Shown one piece after another: positions 1 through 13,700 of a stretch of 64,000 nt of DNA (within the stretch, counting starts at the first letter, position 1; every line of letters begins with the position of its first letter). The DNA comes from Eublepharis macularius (Eukaryota; Chordata; Lepidosauria; Squamata; Eublepharidae), in contig NC_072791.1 in assembly GCF_028583425.1 (NCBI RefSeq), positions 197,322,311 to 197,386,310 of the forward strand, given 5' to 3'. The notes under the pieces were generated by a model. The model had not been told where the DNA came from and ran no database searches. It saw only the letters and a list, made by a program, of their open reading frames with translations. Made by a program: the position numbers and the translations under genes.

Positions 1-610
1 AGAGTTTCCAGCACCTGTAGCCAGCCAGGCATTTGCGTGCGTGTGCGCACACACACCAGCCTGCATGATGACATCACGTGTGACATCATCACGAGGGTGT
101 GCACAAGCCGGCCCAATTGCTGCGGCGGGTGGCTCGGACAGGGCGCAGATGGCCTCCCAGCTCTCCTGCTCGGTTACCCTGTGCCGCCCCAGATGCCTGC
201 CCGCAGCTGCTGCGCCCGGCTGGGGGGCGTGTGCTGGCGGCGGGGCGGGGCAGGAGGGCTGCAGCTCCATGGCATGTGCTCCCGCCCCCAGCGCCTCCTC
301 CAGCGCCCCATGCCCTGAGGCAACCGCCTACCTGGCCTCAGTGGGTGCGCCGGCCCTGTGCGCAAGCAACAAAAGCCCTTCAGCACATAGAGGCAGAAGA
401 TTGGTCCAGCCTGCTTTTTCACTCAGTCTCACCCAATTCCCCTCTATACCACAGCCCCCATCCCACATGGCTTTTGTGCACACACATCCCAGGATCCCCA
501 ACATAACATTTTTGGTGGTCAAAAAGGGACTGTCCTCCCTCTTTTACCAGCGGAAATGCTGGTTAGATCCCACCCATTGTGAGCAGGGCTGTCTCCACAA
601 CAACTGAGCT
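1..610. other. NOSTRIN upstream intron, GC-rich repeat-like stretch
   Basis: No exon is recognisable here. The first 350 bases are GC-rich and carry two TGACATCA sites (69-76, 81-88) in a context also found at 54646-54672, which suggests a shared repeat. Bases 410-590 resemble 49437-49632. Long open frames here look like chance products of base composition. Confidence 0.45.
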
Positions 611-1077
611 CCTTCTGTGTAGCAACCTGAAGTGAATTGGTGGGAAGAGTTCAAAGGGAAAGAATAAAACTGTTCCTGCTAATGTATCCTATCGGTCCTC
701 TCAGCAAACTTTGAAGCCTTTCCTAAGCCTGGAGGAAGTCTGGGTTTACATTTGTTTAAAATAAAAATAAGGCCTTGGGTGGATGGGGGCGATAGTGTTG
801 CTTGAGCAAGCTTCTCAAAAACAAGGAGAATCACTGAGCGTAGTTCACCACACTGGCCCTTACCGGATGATGCGCTAAACTTGAAACCATTTTGGCCACT
901 AGATGTTGGAAACTGGCAGATGTTTGGGATGGTAATGATAACTCGAAGTGTTTATCCTTTCTAGACCAGGCTGTGCAGGTAAATTTTATCTTTCCCAAAG
1001 TAAAAATTCATTAAGCTGAGGCATAACTTAGCACAGAAATAATGTCTGACACAGACGAACCTGTAAAGATCACAAGG
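611..1077. other. NOSTRIN intron, nothing recognised
   Basis: Intronic sequence with no coding, RNA or repeat signal that I can name. The exon expected just before the first visible NOSTRIN exon is not here, so it lies left of the window. Confidence 0.5.
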
Positions 1078-1263
1078 ATTTATTTACTTCATTTATACCC
1101 CACCTTTCTCCCCAATGGGGGCCCAAAGTGGCTTACATTCTTCTCTACTCCATTTTATCCTCACAACAACCCTGTGAGATACGTTTGGCAGACTATGTAT
1201 AATCAGCCCAAGGTCACCCAGAGCGGGGATTAAAACGTGGACATTCTAACCACTATACCACAC
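1078..1263 (-). repeat. MIR-like CORE-SINE, antisense
   Basis: Reads like a MIR consensus in reverse: a tail ending in a zone about gaining cell totals (CACAACAACCCTGTGAGAT), then CCCAAGGTCACCCAGAG, a GGGATT box and ATTCTAACCACTATACCAC, which is the complement of a tRNA A-box region. Squamate genomes hold many such copies. Confidence 0.75.
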
Positions 1264-1636
1264 AAGGATCTTTTGCTGAGCCAGGTCATGTGTGCGTGCT
1301 CCATTGCCTCTCAGTGAGGGGCCTTTTATCAGTAGGTCTGGCCAGCACAATTGTTAATGTATACGTTCAAGAGTGGCTACTATGTCGGGGTGCCTCGTCA
1401 TCCCATGTGCGAAGATGCTTCCTTGCGCTAGGCACAAAACATGCTGTGTTCTGTGACCCACTCTAGATGGAGGGGGTGGAAAAATTACCTTGAATTTCTT
1501 CAGCGGTAAGAGATGGCTTTGAGAGAGGACAATAATCACTACATGGACAAGCAATTCACTATGGTAGCTAAGCTTGGGGGGGAAACCCACTCTTTTTTTG
1601 GAGGGGGCTTGCTGACCTCTCTGTATTTGGTGGCAG

Positions 1637-1735
1637 GCCAAGAAGAAATTAAAGGAGCTTACCAGGGACCATGAAGCACTCTTCCGGGATACAGAAAGTT
1701 CCCAGCCGCTGGCTTCCCCAAAGACCAAAAAAAAG
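1637..1735 (+). CDS. NOSTRIN: NOSTRIN coding exon (first in window)
   Basis: 99 nt, phase 0 to 0, encodes AKKKLKELTRDHEALF and on to SPKTKKK, matching human AKKKLMVSTKKHEALF. Acceptor ag at 1635-1636 and donor gtactc at 1736. Part of the F-BAR helical bundle. Confidence 0.9.
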
Positions 1736-4700
1736 GTACTCAGATAAGTAAATGCATGGGGAAAGAGTTGGGATTGGTTTTCACTATCAATTTGCCTTCT
1801 GCTCACTATTTGGATAGTGATCAGGAGAATCCCTTGGATGAGCAACATTAGCAGTGCACTCCTTAGCACAGTTACATCTTTCTAAACCTATTGATTTCAA
1901 TGGACTTAGAAGGGTGTAACTGCATAGGATTCCACTGCAGGTTACATAGTAGAGTGCAATTCGCTGCCCGGCCTTATTGTTTGGCAGACATTAGTCTACC
2001 ACCTAATCTTTTTCTCAGCAGTGTGCAGCTTAAAAATTATTTTCTTTCTCCTACCCTCTCCCTTTTCCTTTTTTGCATTTCAATTTTGCATGTAACTTTG
2101 TAAATTTGGGAAGTATAAAGACGTCCTTACCTCTTCTGACCTCACACAGGCACAAATAAAAGACAATTTGTGCCCTCTATGAGGCAACAGCTCAAGCAAG
2201 CAACGTTAATTATATCTTATTTTTTTATAACCACACATTTATATTTTTATTTTAGTTGCTCAGAAACTTGGAAAAATCTGCAACAAGGCTGGCAAAGGAA
2301 GACGAAGATTATTACAAAAAGAATTTAGTTGCGTGCGACAATAAGTTAAAATGGGGGGCCGCTTTAGAAAATGGCCACCAGGCAAGTCATCTAAAATTCT
2401 TTTCTTGCACTGTTATACCGTTTCAAATAGTTTCTTTCTTCCCAGAATAGTAGCAAGCCACATTCCGACCTCCTCTCTCTTCACCATTCAACATGCACAA
2501 TGAAGTACCTCCTTATTTATAGCTGTCTGTTCAAGAGAGGAGGAGTCAAGGCTTCAAAATCACCCGGAAAAGAAAAATCACTGGTTTTGAAGATTCTTTT
2601 TATAAAGGGGCGGGGGGGAAGCGGAGATTCATAGCTTAGAAAAGTTTTGGGTACCTCCAGTAAGAGAAATTTCGGGCACCTCCAGTAAGAGAAATTCTGA
2701 CAGAGCCAGAACTGACCAAGAAGGCTGCATAGGTGAGGGACTATTGGACTGGATGAACCAATGGCCTGATTCTGCTTAAGGCAGCTTCATTTGTTCGACT
2801 GCTGCTGACCAGGGCAAGAAAAGTCCTCAGCAACGATGCCTACTGAAGGTTTTCGATGGTTAGTTGAAGGATGTTCTCATATCATCAGCATAGGGAAGTG
2901 CAATCTTTACAATCCCCCCCCCGCCACACACACACACACACACTGCAGACCTCCCCACCACATCATGTCTAACTCTGTTCCTGGGAATCCCCAGACCTCA
3001 GGGGCTGCAGCAGGAACAGGTTGGTTCCATTCTACAAAAGGAGCTCTAAACACAACCCAGAATCTTACTTATTGAAGTTAACATGGTATGTGTTCCTACA
3101 GTAGGAGGAAAAGAGCCAGAGTCCAAATGGTAGGGTATGAGCTTTCATGAGTCACAGCTCATACTCTACCACAAGAAGTATCTGAAGAAGTGAGCTGTGG
3201 CTCACGAAAGCTCCTACCCTACCACAAATTTTGTTAGTCTTATAGTTGCTACTGGATTCTTGCTCTTTTCCACTGCTACAGACACAGTTAACCCTCTTAA
3301 TCTACTCTAAGAGAAAATTAATCTAAAAAAGGATCCAAATTAGAAACTTTTCTTTGTCAGTAACTTCTAGGGCATCAAGAACAAGCAGACCTTAACTGTT
3401 CATTGTTCTTCCTGTACACCCATCCTGATCACTACCTTAGTTTGAATCTCTTTTTCTAGGGGGACCATTGTAGTTAAAATTGTCTATATCAACATCTGGA
3501 ACTTTCATGTTAGCATCTGACCTAGAAAACTAATAGAAACACAGAAGTCTGTTAAACATGCTTTTTTAAATCCCACCAGCGCCAACAAATTGGCTGAAAC
3601 TTACCAATCATTTTTTTCTTGAAGCAGAAGTTTAATTAAACCCTGTTAAGCATCACCACCTCCGCTGTGAGAGCAACTGTATTTTTAATTACTTTTAATT
3701 ACATGCTTTGATCTGCTTCAAACTTCGTGTTCTTTAGCTAAAGGAACACCTACATATAAGAAATAAATGCCATGTCCCAGCCAAATTTAAGCACTTTTAA
3801 ATCCCATTGATTTCAATGAAAGGAAGTTAATCATGAAGGTGAACATGCATTTCGGTGGCTGGTGCCACTTTTTCACTCACGGGAATCTCTGGATCTTGTT
3901 CTGTGAGCAGGCTGCTGGTTCATAGGTACAGCAACACCTCTAACCTTTGATGCCACTGAAATCTGTGAGCAACCAGCACTGATGTTAATACGTTCGTGTA
4001 CATTGATGAATTTAAAAAAGCAATAATCTATGAACCAGCTCTGTGGGCCTGAAGAAAATATGCTTACCTATTGCTTGAGAGACTCCCTTGAATGTCACCT
4101 GTATTCTTTTATATGCAACCTTGGTTACAGTTTCCTGCTATTCCATGCAACATATTTTTGTACTTGCACATACACTCACAATGGGGGGGAACTATCCCTG
4201 CTGAAAGTAGCCTTTGGATAAGAAAACTCGGTGCATCTGTGATGTTCTTTGCCACATTGGATTGATTGGAAAGGAAGAAGGCTAGGTTGCCACTTCTCAA
4301 GACAATCTTTCTACCCAGTAGAATGGTTTAAAATTTGTATACTTTTCAGAGAAGCAAGACCTTTGTTACTGTTGCCACACAGTTGTGAAATCTCACTTCC
4401 AGAGCAGGTTGTCAATGCATATAATGCTCATCAAAAGTAGTAGTATCCACCTTCTTGGACTTGATCCCAGGAGCCTTACTTCAGATTTCAATGTACAGTG
4501 AAAAGTGTATAGCAAGGCTCAAATGCAGTGTAAACTGTGTACAAGCAGTGACCTTTAATGAATTTTGCACCACCACCCTCTTGTGTACATTTGCTATCTT
4601 TTACAAAAGTTGCATTTACTATTTTATACTTTGTGGTAAAGTATGGGTTCTGCTGAGAAATGATCACACACCAGTTTAAACACATTTTTAAAAGCATCCT

Positions 4701-7700
4701 AAGACTGTGGGATCACTTGCATGAATGACTCATTTGACTTAATAGGAAACATGCAAGGAGCTGTACCTCTGGCATTGCTACAATAGTTCTGTATGCCTTG
4801 CAGAAGATCAGTGTGATACAGAGATTTTTGTCTATTCTATGAGTGATAATTAGTTTTCCTCTTTTAAATAGAATATCCTAGATCTTGAAAAGGAACGGCT
4901 GCATCTTCTGTGCAATATGTTAAATTGCTACAGCCAGCATCTTTCCAGTTTTGGACACAGCCTAACTGCAGTGCGTAATTCTGCTTTCATTTCCTATCTA
5001 ATAACGACAAGAACTGATTTCTCATAACTAATCCCGTTTGTCGTCATTCTAGTATCACACACAGATGCATAGTGCTGTCAGCAAAGTTGATCCTGAAAAG
5101 GACTTTCAGATGTTGTTGGGAGAAACGGCAGTGTCTATTGAAGAAAACAAATCGGAGTTCTTGTTAACAGACTATTATGTAAGTGGGCTCTCAAAATGGC
5201 TGCCATTATTAGGGGTGATGTGTATTCAGAGGTAGAGATTTGATACTGCGAAGACATTGCCTCTCTCATCCTTGGATGGGGCGTAATATGCTTCAGTGCA
5301 TTCAACAGGGTGCATTTCCCTACCCAACTAAGTGTAGTTTGGGGGGGTGGGGTGGGCTAGATATTGCACTGCCTTAGCATGTGGATCAGCAACTGTATGC
5401 CCTATGTAAATCTGGTCCCCTGGGTTTACAATACATGCTTGGGCCACTGTTGACAATTCAGAAGCAAGAAGAATTTTCTTGGAGAATTTATTATTGTGGC
5501 AATGGAGCTCGCTGTCTTCCACCACGGTCTTAAAAGTGAGAGTCTAGTAGTATTGAATGTCCTGGAAAGTTAAAATGTTCCCTCAGGGGGAACATTTCCA
5601 GGACATTCAGTTGCTAACCTAAAAGTAGCAGTTATCTTGCAGAGGAATTTCAAAGGGAGATTTGAAAGAGAGACTGCTGAATTGCAACTGATAATGAAGC
5701 TCACAACAATGCATCCACCTGGACTGAATCAAGACCTAGGCTTCTTGTCTCATTACCCATGACCCCTCTGCATACCCCATCCTATCCAATCATGCCTGCT
5801 ATTGTCATTCACTGGCTATGATCATTCGGCTTCTGTAGTATTTAAAGAAGTGGGCTGTGACTCATGAAAGCTCATACCCTACCACAAATTATGTTAGTTT
5901 GATAGGTGCTACTGGACTCTTGCTGTTTTCTACTGCTATAGACAGACTAACAAGGCTACCCATCTTGATCTATCTTAAAATGGACTTTGCCATAAAACTG
6001 GTTGTTTACTGGTCAACATAGTATACACTTAGTCCTTGTTATTTATTTATCCATCACATTTTTAGACCAGCCTTCCTCCAAGGAGCTCAGGGTGGCGACC
6101 ATTGTTCTGCCCTCTTCCATTTTTATCTTCATAACCATCTTGTGAGGTCAGTTACACTGAGGGAAAGTGATTGGCCCAAGGCCACTCAGCAAGCTTCATG
6201 GTGGAGCGGGGATTCAAACTCAGGGCTCCCAGATCCTAATCTGACACTTTAACCACTACACTACACATAGCTATCCCATTGCTTTCACTTTGGAAGTCCC
6301 TTCTGCCTAACCTTAGATCAGCTCATATTAGCTTCCATGTTTGCTGTTTTGCAGAATATTAACATATACATCCTAAACACATGGATGGGAAATAATCTTT
6401 ACATCTCATCAATATGTTTTTCTATTTCAGACTAACAATTGAAACATTCTATATGCATAAAATCACTGAAAATGTGCAATTTGTCACTTGGAGGGGATTG
6501 GTGGTGGTGACATATCTTCAGTAGTCAAAGCACAGTTAAATTCAGATTATCACCTAATATATATTTTATTCCAGACATGCCCTTTTAATGGGTGTCTGTT
6601 CCTGTTTCAATGCATTTTTTTCTCTTCCAATTGCGCTACTGGGCCTCAACAATGTTTCCTGTAAAGGAGGAAGATTCAACAAGCCTCATTGAAAAAGAGA
6701 GGCGGCAAGCTTCCATCAAAACTAAAGTACTCCGCTTACAGAAGGACTTGGAAAAGGCCCTACAGAACAAAAGAGGTTCTTATCTGCTCTGCCTTGATCT
6801 GACATATGGTTTCATGAGTTGTGATTTTTATTCAGTCCCTATCATCTGTAGCTTTGTGTTGTTTTTTAAAGAGCTATTTCAAAGGACAAAGAGCTACACA
6901 GAACTCATAACTAACTTTATCTTCCATTTTTATCTTAGCCTTCCTCAAAGGGAAGCTTACAGGGCTCTCCCTTCGTCCATTTTGTATTCACAACCCTGTG
7001 AGGCAGATTCAGCTGATTGACGGGCTCAAGGTGAGCCTTTGGCTGAATGAAAATTTCGACCCAGATCCCCACTTCTCCCCTGTAAATCACCTCCTTATAT
7101 TCTACAACTTCAAATATCCCATAAATTTGGTGAAACAAGCTCTCCACTAGCACAATTTTACCTGAAGCTCCCTTATGGCATTCCCCTATGCCAGGGTTTC
7201 CAGCCTTTTTGAGCCTGCAGACGTATTTGGGATTCTGACACAGTGTGGTGGGTGCAGCCACACAATGTCTGTCACAGGAGGAAGAGCCAGTCACAAAAGG
7301 CTGCCACAGCTTACCTTGTCACACAGTGAAGATCTTTGTGCTGTGGTGGCAGCTGCTGCCCAAAACAATCTGCACGGCCAATCTAATCTCCAGGGGCCAA
7401 TCAGAAGCCTTGCTGGGTAAAAGGCTCCACCTGGCCCTGCCCACTTCCTAAAAACAGTTGACATGTGCTGTGGTCACCACACTGGGGAATTCCTGCCCTA
7501 TGCCATGTGGCATTTTGTCCAGGAGGATCCCCCAGCCCTCAGCACCAGCTTTTGAGGGAAGGGGGCATCTGGCTGGTGGGAGAAGTTCGTTTCTGTAAAC
7601 TCTTTGCAGTTTGGGATAGTAGGATCCAACCCCACTGTATTTGAATACACTGCAACACAATTAAAACAATCCTTTAAAAATACAGATTTTGAAATGATAA

Positions 7701-10700
7701 TTTATTCCCTTTCTTAAAGGACTGGAGAGAATGCTCCAAGCATACCTGGAGATGCCACAGTTCTCAGATCCAAAGAATCACAACGAGATCACTGAGCAGC
7801 TTAGCGAGGTACAATCTGGACTGTAAACAACAAAGTTTTGCACCACCTTTTAAAATCCTGGCCTATCCTTAATTTTTGTTTATCACCAGAAACCTCCAAA
7901 CTGAGTTCATCAAGGCATTTATTTAGCTTGTCTTTGAGCTATCTCTGCAGACTGCTGAGGTTCAGGTTTTCCGCGCCTATTCAGCATTTATGAGTTTCTT
8001 TTTATCTGCTGTTTTGGGTTTCATGTTTTTAGTAATTGCTTTAAAGTTTTGTTGCTGCCCAGGGAGTGAGTTCTATTGTAAAGTGTTTTAAAGTTCCTGT
8101 TACTACTTTTAGTTTGTAATGTAGCTTTTAGAACCTCACAAGCTGGGGACCCATGAGAAATAGTGAAAGGGGGCAATAATTTGCAAAACCCTCCAAGCTT
8201 CCCCTTCCAGGGTTTTCTCAGGGGTTTCATTTCTCCTCTGCTACCTTCTTTCCTTTAACGCTCAACACTCCATGCCTTCTTTTCAATCCTTAACAGTTTT
8301 AACCCCCCACCCCTTTGGTTAATTTATAAAGTCATGTATTTCTGCATATCTGGGGAGTCCCGCAAGTAAACAGAGAGGCCTATCTTGTCTGTGACTGGCC
8401 CTGTTGTAGTTTTTATCACCCGCACAGTAGCCAGCCAGTTTGGTACTAGATGTAGGGATTTGTCTACTGATGCAGTAGAAAAGAGCAAGAGTCCAGTAGC
8501 ACCTAAGACTAACAAAATTTGTGGTAGGATATGAGCTTTCATAAGTTACAGCTCACTTCTTCAAACTCTTGCTCTTTTCTACCGCTACAAACAGACAAAC
8601 ACAACTACTCTTGATCTATCCTACTGATGTTGTTCTGTGTTTTAAAGTTTTATGTTATTCATGTAAATTGTCTTGCTCTTTTTGTTGAAAAGTGCAGGAT
8701 ATGAATACATTAAATAAAATCAGTTTATACTGAGGCTTTGATTTTTTTTTAACCGTGATCAACATGAACCGATAGGTGTAGGTCATCCTCACTCGCCCGC
8801 AGCTTATGTGACCTATACATGAAGCTGCCTTACACCAAGGCAACCCTTTGGTCTTTCAAGGGCAACACCTCTGCAGGGTCTCAAGTAGCGCGCTCTTTCA
8901 CATCTCCTTCAACCTGGAGATGGTAGGCATCGAACCTGGGACCTTTAACATGCCAAGCAGATGCTCTACCACTGAACCTCGTCCCATTGCACCGAATTAT
9001 CAATTAATAAGAATAGTTGCAGGACTGAGCATAGGCAAAAAGGGAACTTTAATGTTCTTGACAGCAAGCTAGAAAGTGAAAGACGGGTGAGAGAAGCAAA
9101 ATCAAAAAGAGTCCAGTCGCACCTTTAAGACTAACCAACTTTATTGTAGCATAAGCTTTCGAGAATCATAGTTCTCTTTGTCAGATGCATGGAGGATCCT
9201 CCATGCATCTGACGAAGAGTACTGTGATTCTCGAAAGCTTATGCTACAGTAAAGTTGGTTAGTCTTAAAGGTGCGACTGGACTCTTTTCTAACATGCAGA
9301 TGCATCTGACAAACAGAACTGTGATTCTCGAAAGCTTATGCTACAATAAAGTTGGTTAGTCTTAAAGGTGCTACTGAACTTTTTGATTTTGCTACAACAG
9401 ACTAACACGGCTAACTCCTCTGCATCTATGACTGGGGTGAGAGAAGATATTTTAAAACAGGGAGTTTCTCTCTCTTTTTTTAAAAAAGTTTGAATTCAAC
9501 ATGCAGAAATCCAGAGGAGTTAGCCGTGTTAGTCTGTAGTAGCAAAATAGAAAAAAATTCAGTAGCACCTTTAAGACTAACCAACTTTACTGTAGCATAA
9601 GCTTTCAAGAATCATAGTTCTCTTCGTCAGATGTATGGAGGATCCTCCATGCATCTGACGAAGAGAACTGATTCTCGAAAGCTTATGCTACAGTAAAGTT
9701 GGTTAGTCTTAAAGGTGCGACTGGACTCTTTTCTAACATGCATAAAAATACTGTTTTACTAACTAAGCGGTTTCTTTTTTATATACTAAAGACAACTCTG
9801 AAAGTTAGCCTTTTACAAGCAAACTACTTTAAACTGGGCAGCATTCTAGCAGATATGGAACAGACGCCCAAACCAACCGAACCCTGGAATGACTGCATTT
9901 CAAAATGGAAAGAAAAGGTAATTTAGGAAATACAAAGGATTAAGGGCCCAGCAGTTTGCAGGAGTTCATGCAGCTGATGAAAAGACTTAAGTTGTTGCTG
10001 CTATAAGCCTAGCCATGGGGAAGCGTTGTTTTTTTAATCCATCCCAGTTACTCAGAAGCCTGGCTTGGCACTACTTAAAGAAAAATCTTTAAGAAATAGT
10101 TGAGAACATTGCACTGCGCAGTTTTGAGTGTGTGTGCTTTCAGCCATTTTGTAAAAAAGATAGGTTGTCTGCAGGGCTTTTTTTGTGGGAAAAGAGGTGG
10201 TGGAACTCAGTGGGTTGCCCTCAGAGAAAATTGTCACATGGCTGGTGGCCCCACCCCCTGATCTCCAGAAAGAGGGGTGTTTAGATTGCCCCCTGCGCCA
10301 CAGTGCCCCCGCGTTCCTGGTGAAAAAAAGCCCTGGTTGCCTGTTATTTTTCTGCCAACATTTTTCTTAAGTTGCTGCAGGATCTGATGAGCTGAACTCA
10401 CAGCATCAAAATCAATAAATGAAAGTATATAGACTTCCTAACCAATGGAAAGATATATACTGTGACCTGTGCAGACTTTACTAGAGTCCAAAATGGAAGA
10501 CTGCTTTGTATTCCATAGGGAAAATGAGTTTCCATTAACACATTTCTCTCTCCAGTGACATGTGAGCAGGGAGATACGTATCTGAAAAACATGCCACGGA
10601 GCCCTAGCCCATTGCAGCTTTTGGGCCTGTTGCCACCCATTTTGACATACATCCATTCTATGAGTGCTATGAAGTAGGCTGGCTAAATGAGAATGCTTCT

Positions 10701-13700
10701 TTTGTGCCACACCTGTTGATTAAAAAAATAGTTAAGAATGGTATCTTCTTTAGAGATAGTCTAAGGCTCTCCTAAGAACAGACTTCAATTAGGCACTGCA
10801 AGTTAAAAATCTTAGTTTCCAAGCACAATATTTATTTTGATGCTCCGTTGCAGAAATTTTGGCCAAAAAAAATTTTCTTTGCATTTCTTCCGTAGAAAAT
10901 GTGAACCAGATTAGAAATGAAAAATAATGTTATTTCCCTTCCCCTCAACTTCTAGGATTGTGTTCATAGTTCTGTGATGATCACTTACCCTATCAAAATG
11001 AAGCACTTTCAGCAAACTCGGAGTACACAGGTGGCCAGTGAAACAAGAAGTAACTCAAGTTCTCTGCCAGGTAACTAACAACCCAATTCATTGTTGGATC
11101 CCTCCCTTCCATAAATACACAGGGCTGGATCCAAAGCTTGTTTCATACTTCCTATGCAAACCATTTAGGCTTCTTGTTCCTAATGGATTTTTTGAACCTT
11201 TTTACATAAAGCCATTCACATCCCATTTTCAATGCAAGGTTGAGCCTTTTTGACAACCCATTTACTGCAAAGTACTGTCTGAAATTTCTGCAGCACTTCT
11301 GAAAGCATCGCGTTTTAATTTTTCTGACCATTTCCATCGTGTTCTTTTCCTTAAAAAACAAACTGATACAGATTTTCAATATATTGCTATAATGCTGTAT
11401 GGGTATACTACAAAGTCAACAATAATATCCAATTAGCGTGTGGTAGCAGTGGCTTGGAAACACTTGTACATTGACTAATAGAAAAATTTCCCTCCAACAG
11501 GGAGCTGGCAGTAGCTATATACTGACCACAATTAAAAACTATCCACCTGGCTAAATCCTAGATTGCCTTACACATCCTTTTTCATATCAGTATGTCAGCA
11601 TACTGCCATATCACTATCATCAGTATATCAACATATTGGTATATTACAAAACTGTTTATTAAAAAAAAAAACATGCAGCACCAGAAAAAAACAGCATGGC
11701 TTGAAACAGATACAGTGCTTCACGTGTAGTGCATAAGATGTAAATGCTGTTCAAAACCACCGTACTCAAATCATGTTTCACAGAGTTGGGCACCAACAGA
11801 TAGAAACCAGGTTAAAGTGAAAATGCGAGTGCCCTAAGAGTGATGGCTCCGTTCAATGCAAGGAGCCTTGGTCTGGCAAAAGAGGCACGTCCCACTGGTG
11901 GGAGCCTTCTCACTCCTGAACCTTTGGATCTAATTCATATGTGGCATAATAGCTGCCGAGTCAAATGAGAATAGTAGTAGAAAGCTAATGACAAGAAAAA
12001 TTAAAGTTATCCTTTTGGATCCTCTCTCTCCTTTATTCCCCCCTGCAGAGCAGGCATTTTACCAGACCCCTTTCCCCTCAAAAGCATGACAGCTTCAGAC
12101 CCTGTGGTGCTTTTTAAGTTTCTTATTGGGCCAGAAGAGAAGAGTTTTCAGCCCTGGCTACAGAGGATAATATGGGTTTGTGTCTTTTTACATTGCATGT
12201 ACAGACATGCACGCTCATACAGCCAGTGCAGATAAAAGCAAAGGGGGGAAATCATTTTACTGTTCTTGCCCAGCTACCATTTAACAGGCTTTTAAAAAGT
12301 GGAGGAGGGTGGTGGGAAGATTTTCATTCTTGCGAACAGCGAGTTGGGGAACACAGCAGGCCCCACATTAAAGACTGGGAGTATTCCAGAGTTATGGTGC
12401 AATCAGGCAGGGATACGTTGAAAGAGGGAACCGAAATAGGATTGCCAGATCAAAACCGCCACCACTCTCAAGCATCCATTTCTTTAAATAATTAAAAAGC
12501 AGTTTGCATGCCCAAAATGGAACAAAACGCTTCTAGCCCTCCAGCTCCGATGGTGTTCAATCTGTCCCTCTTAAAAATTTAATCCAAGAGCTGTAGATGC
12601 AGAAGAGGCACAGAGCCGCAGTTCTGAATGCCCTGTTGTAAACCTCACCACTTTCTTGTTCTGCTTTTCAGCCATTGTGAACCATTCAAATCCAACACCC
12701 TGTTTACGTCCAGAGAATGGTGATTCAGCGTGCACTATGTGTACAGCTCTGTATGATTACCAAACTGAAAGGGAAGATGAGCTCTGTTTGAAAGAAGGTA
12801 ACTAACCTTTTCTCTAAATACAAATATTGGGGGGGGGGAGTTTAAAAGAGAAACATCACAAGTCAAGAAATATCCAACCATAGTTAGGATTTACATAGGG
12901 CAGGGGCTGGAGCTCTCCTTGAATTGCAACTGATCTCCGGACTACATAGATCTGTTCCATTGGAGGGAATGGCGGTTTCAGAGGGTGGACTTTACGGCAT
13001 CATATCCTTGCTGAGCTTCCTCCCTAACCTCCAACCTGCTCCAGGCACCACCCATAATCCCCAGGAATTTCCCAGACTGGAATTAGCACCACTAGATTTA
13101 CATTTTGTCTGCAATCTAAAAGATTTTTTTTTATTTCACTAAGACTGCTGGCCAACCACCTATAGTACGCTGACTGAAATGGATTGTTTTTGAGTAACTG
13201 AGACCCCTAATTAGATGGGTGCAATTCTCAGTAGTCATAATAACAATAACAATATAACAACATGCGATTTATATACCGCCCTTCAGGACAACTTAATGCC
13301 CACTCAGAGCGGTTTACAAAGTATGTTATTATTATCCCCACAACAATAATCACCCTGTGAGGTGGGTGGGGCTGAGAGAGCTCTAGAAGAGCTGTGACTA
13401 GCCCAAGGTCACCCAGCTGGCTTCAAGCGGAGGAGTGGGAAAGATTAGAGTCCCACCACTCTTAACCACTACACCAAACTGGCTCTCAGTGGAGGTTCAG
13501 AGGGTTTAACTGGAGAATCTCTTTCTCACCATTTAGATGCTAAAAATGTATGGGGAGATAGGGCAATACAGAAGTCTAATAAGAAACAGAGAACATACCT
13601 GAAAGCCTGTGTCAGATGCATGGCAGTTATATGTCTCAATAACAATACATTTTCTGTGTGTGACCCTAATGTTGAAGAATAAAAGCAGTGGAAAGCACCA

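Noticed and set aside
41-607. 188-codon open frame on the plus strand
   Set aside because: GC-rich, low complexity, no family resemblance, overlaps open frames on both strands and contains repeat text.
1354-1869. 171-codon minus-strand open frame
   Set aside because: It lies antisense across a clear NOSTRIN exon (1637-1735) and has no recognisable domain.
8900-8992. tRNA gene
   Set aside because: The tRNA-like text is the head of a SINE, without a complete cloverleaf.
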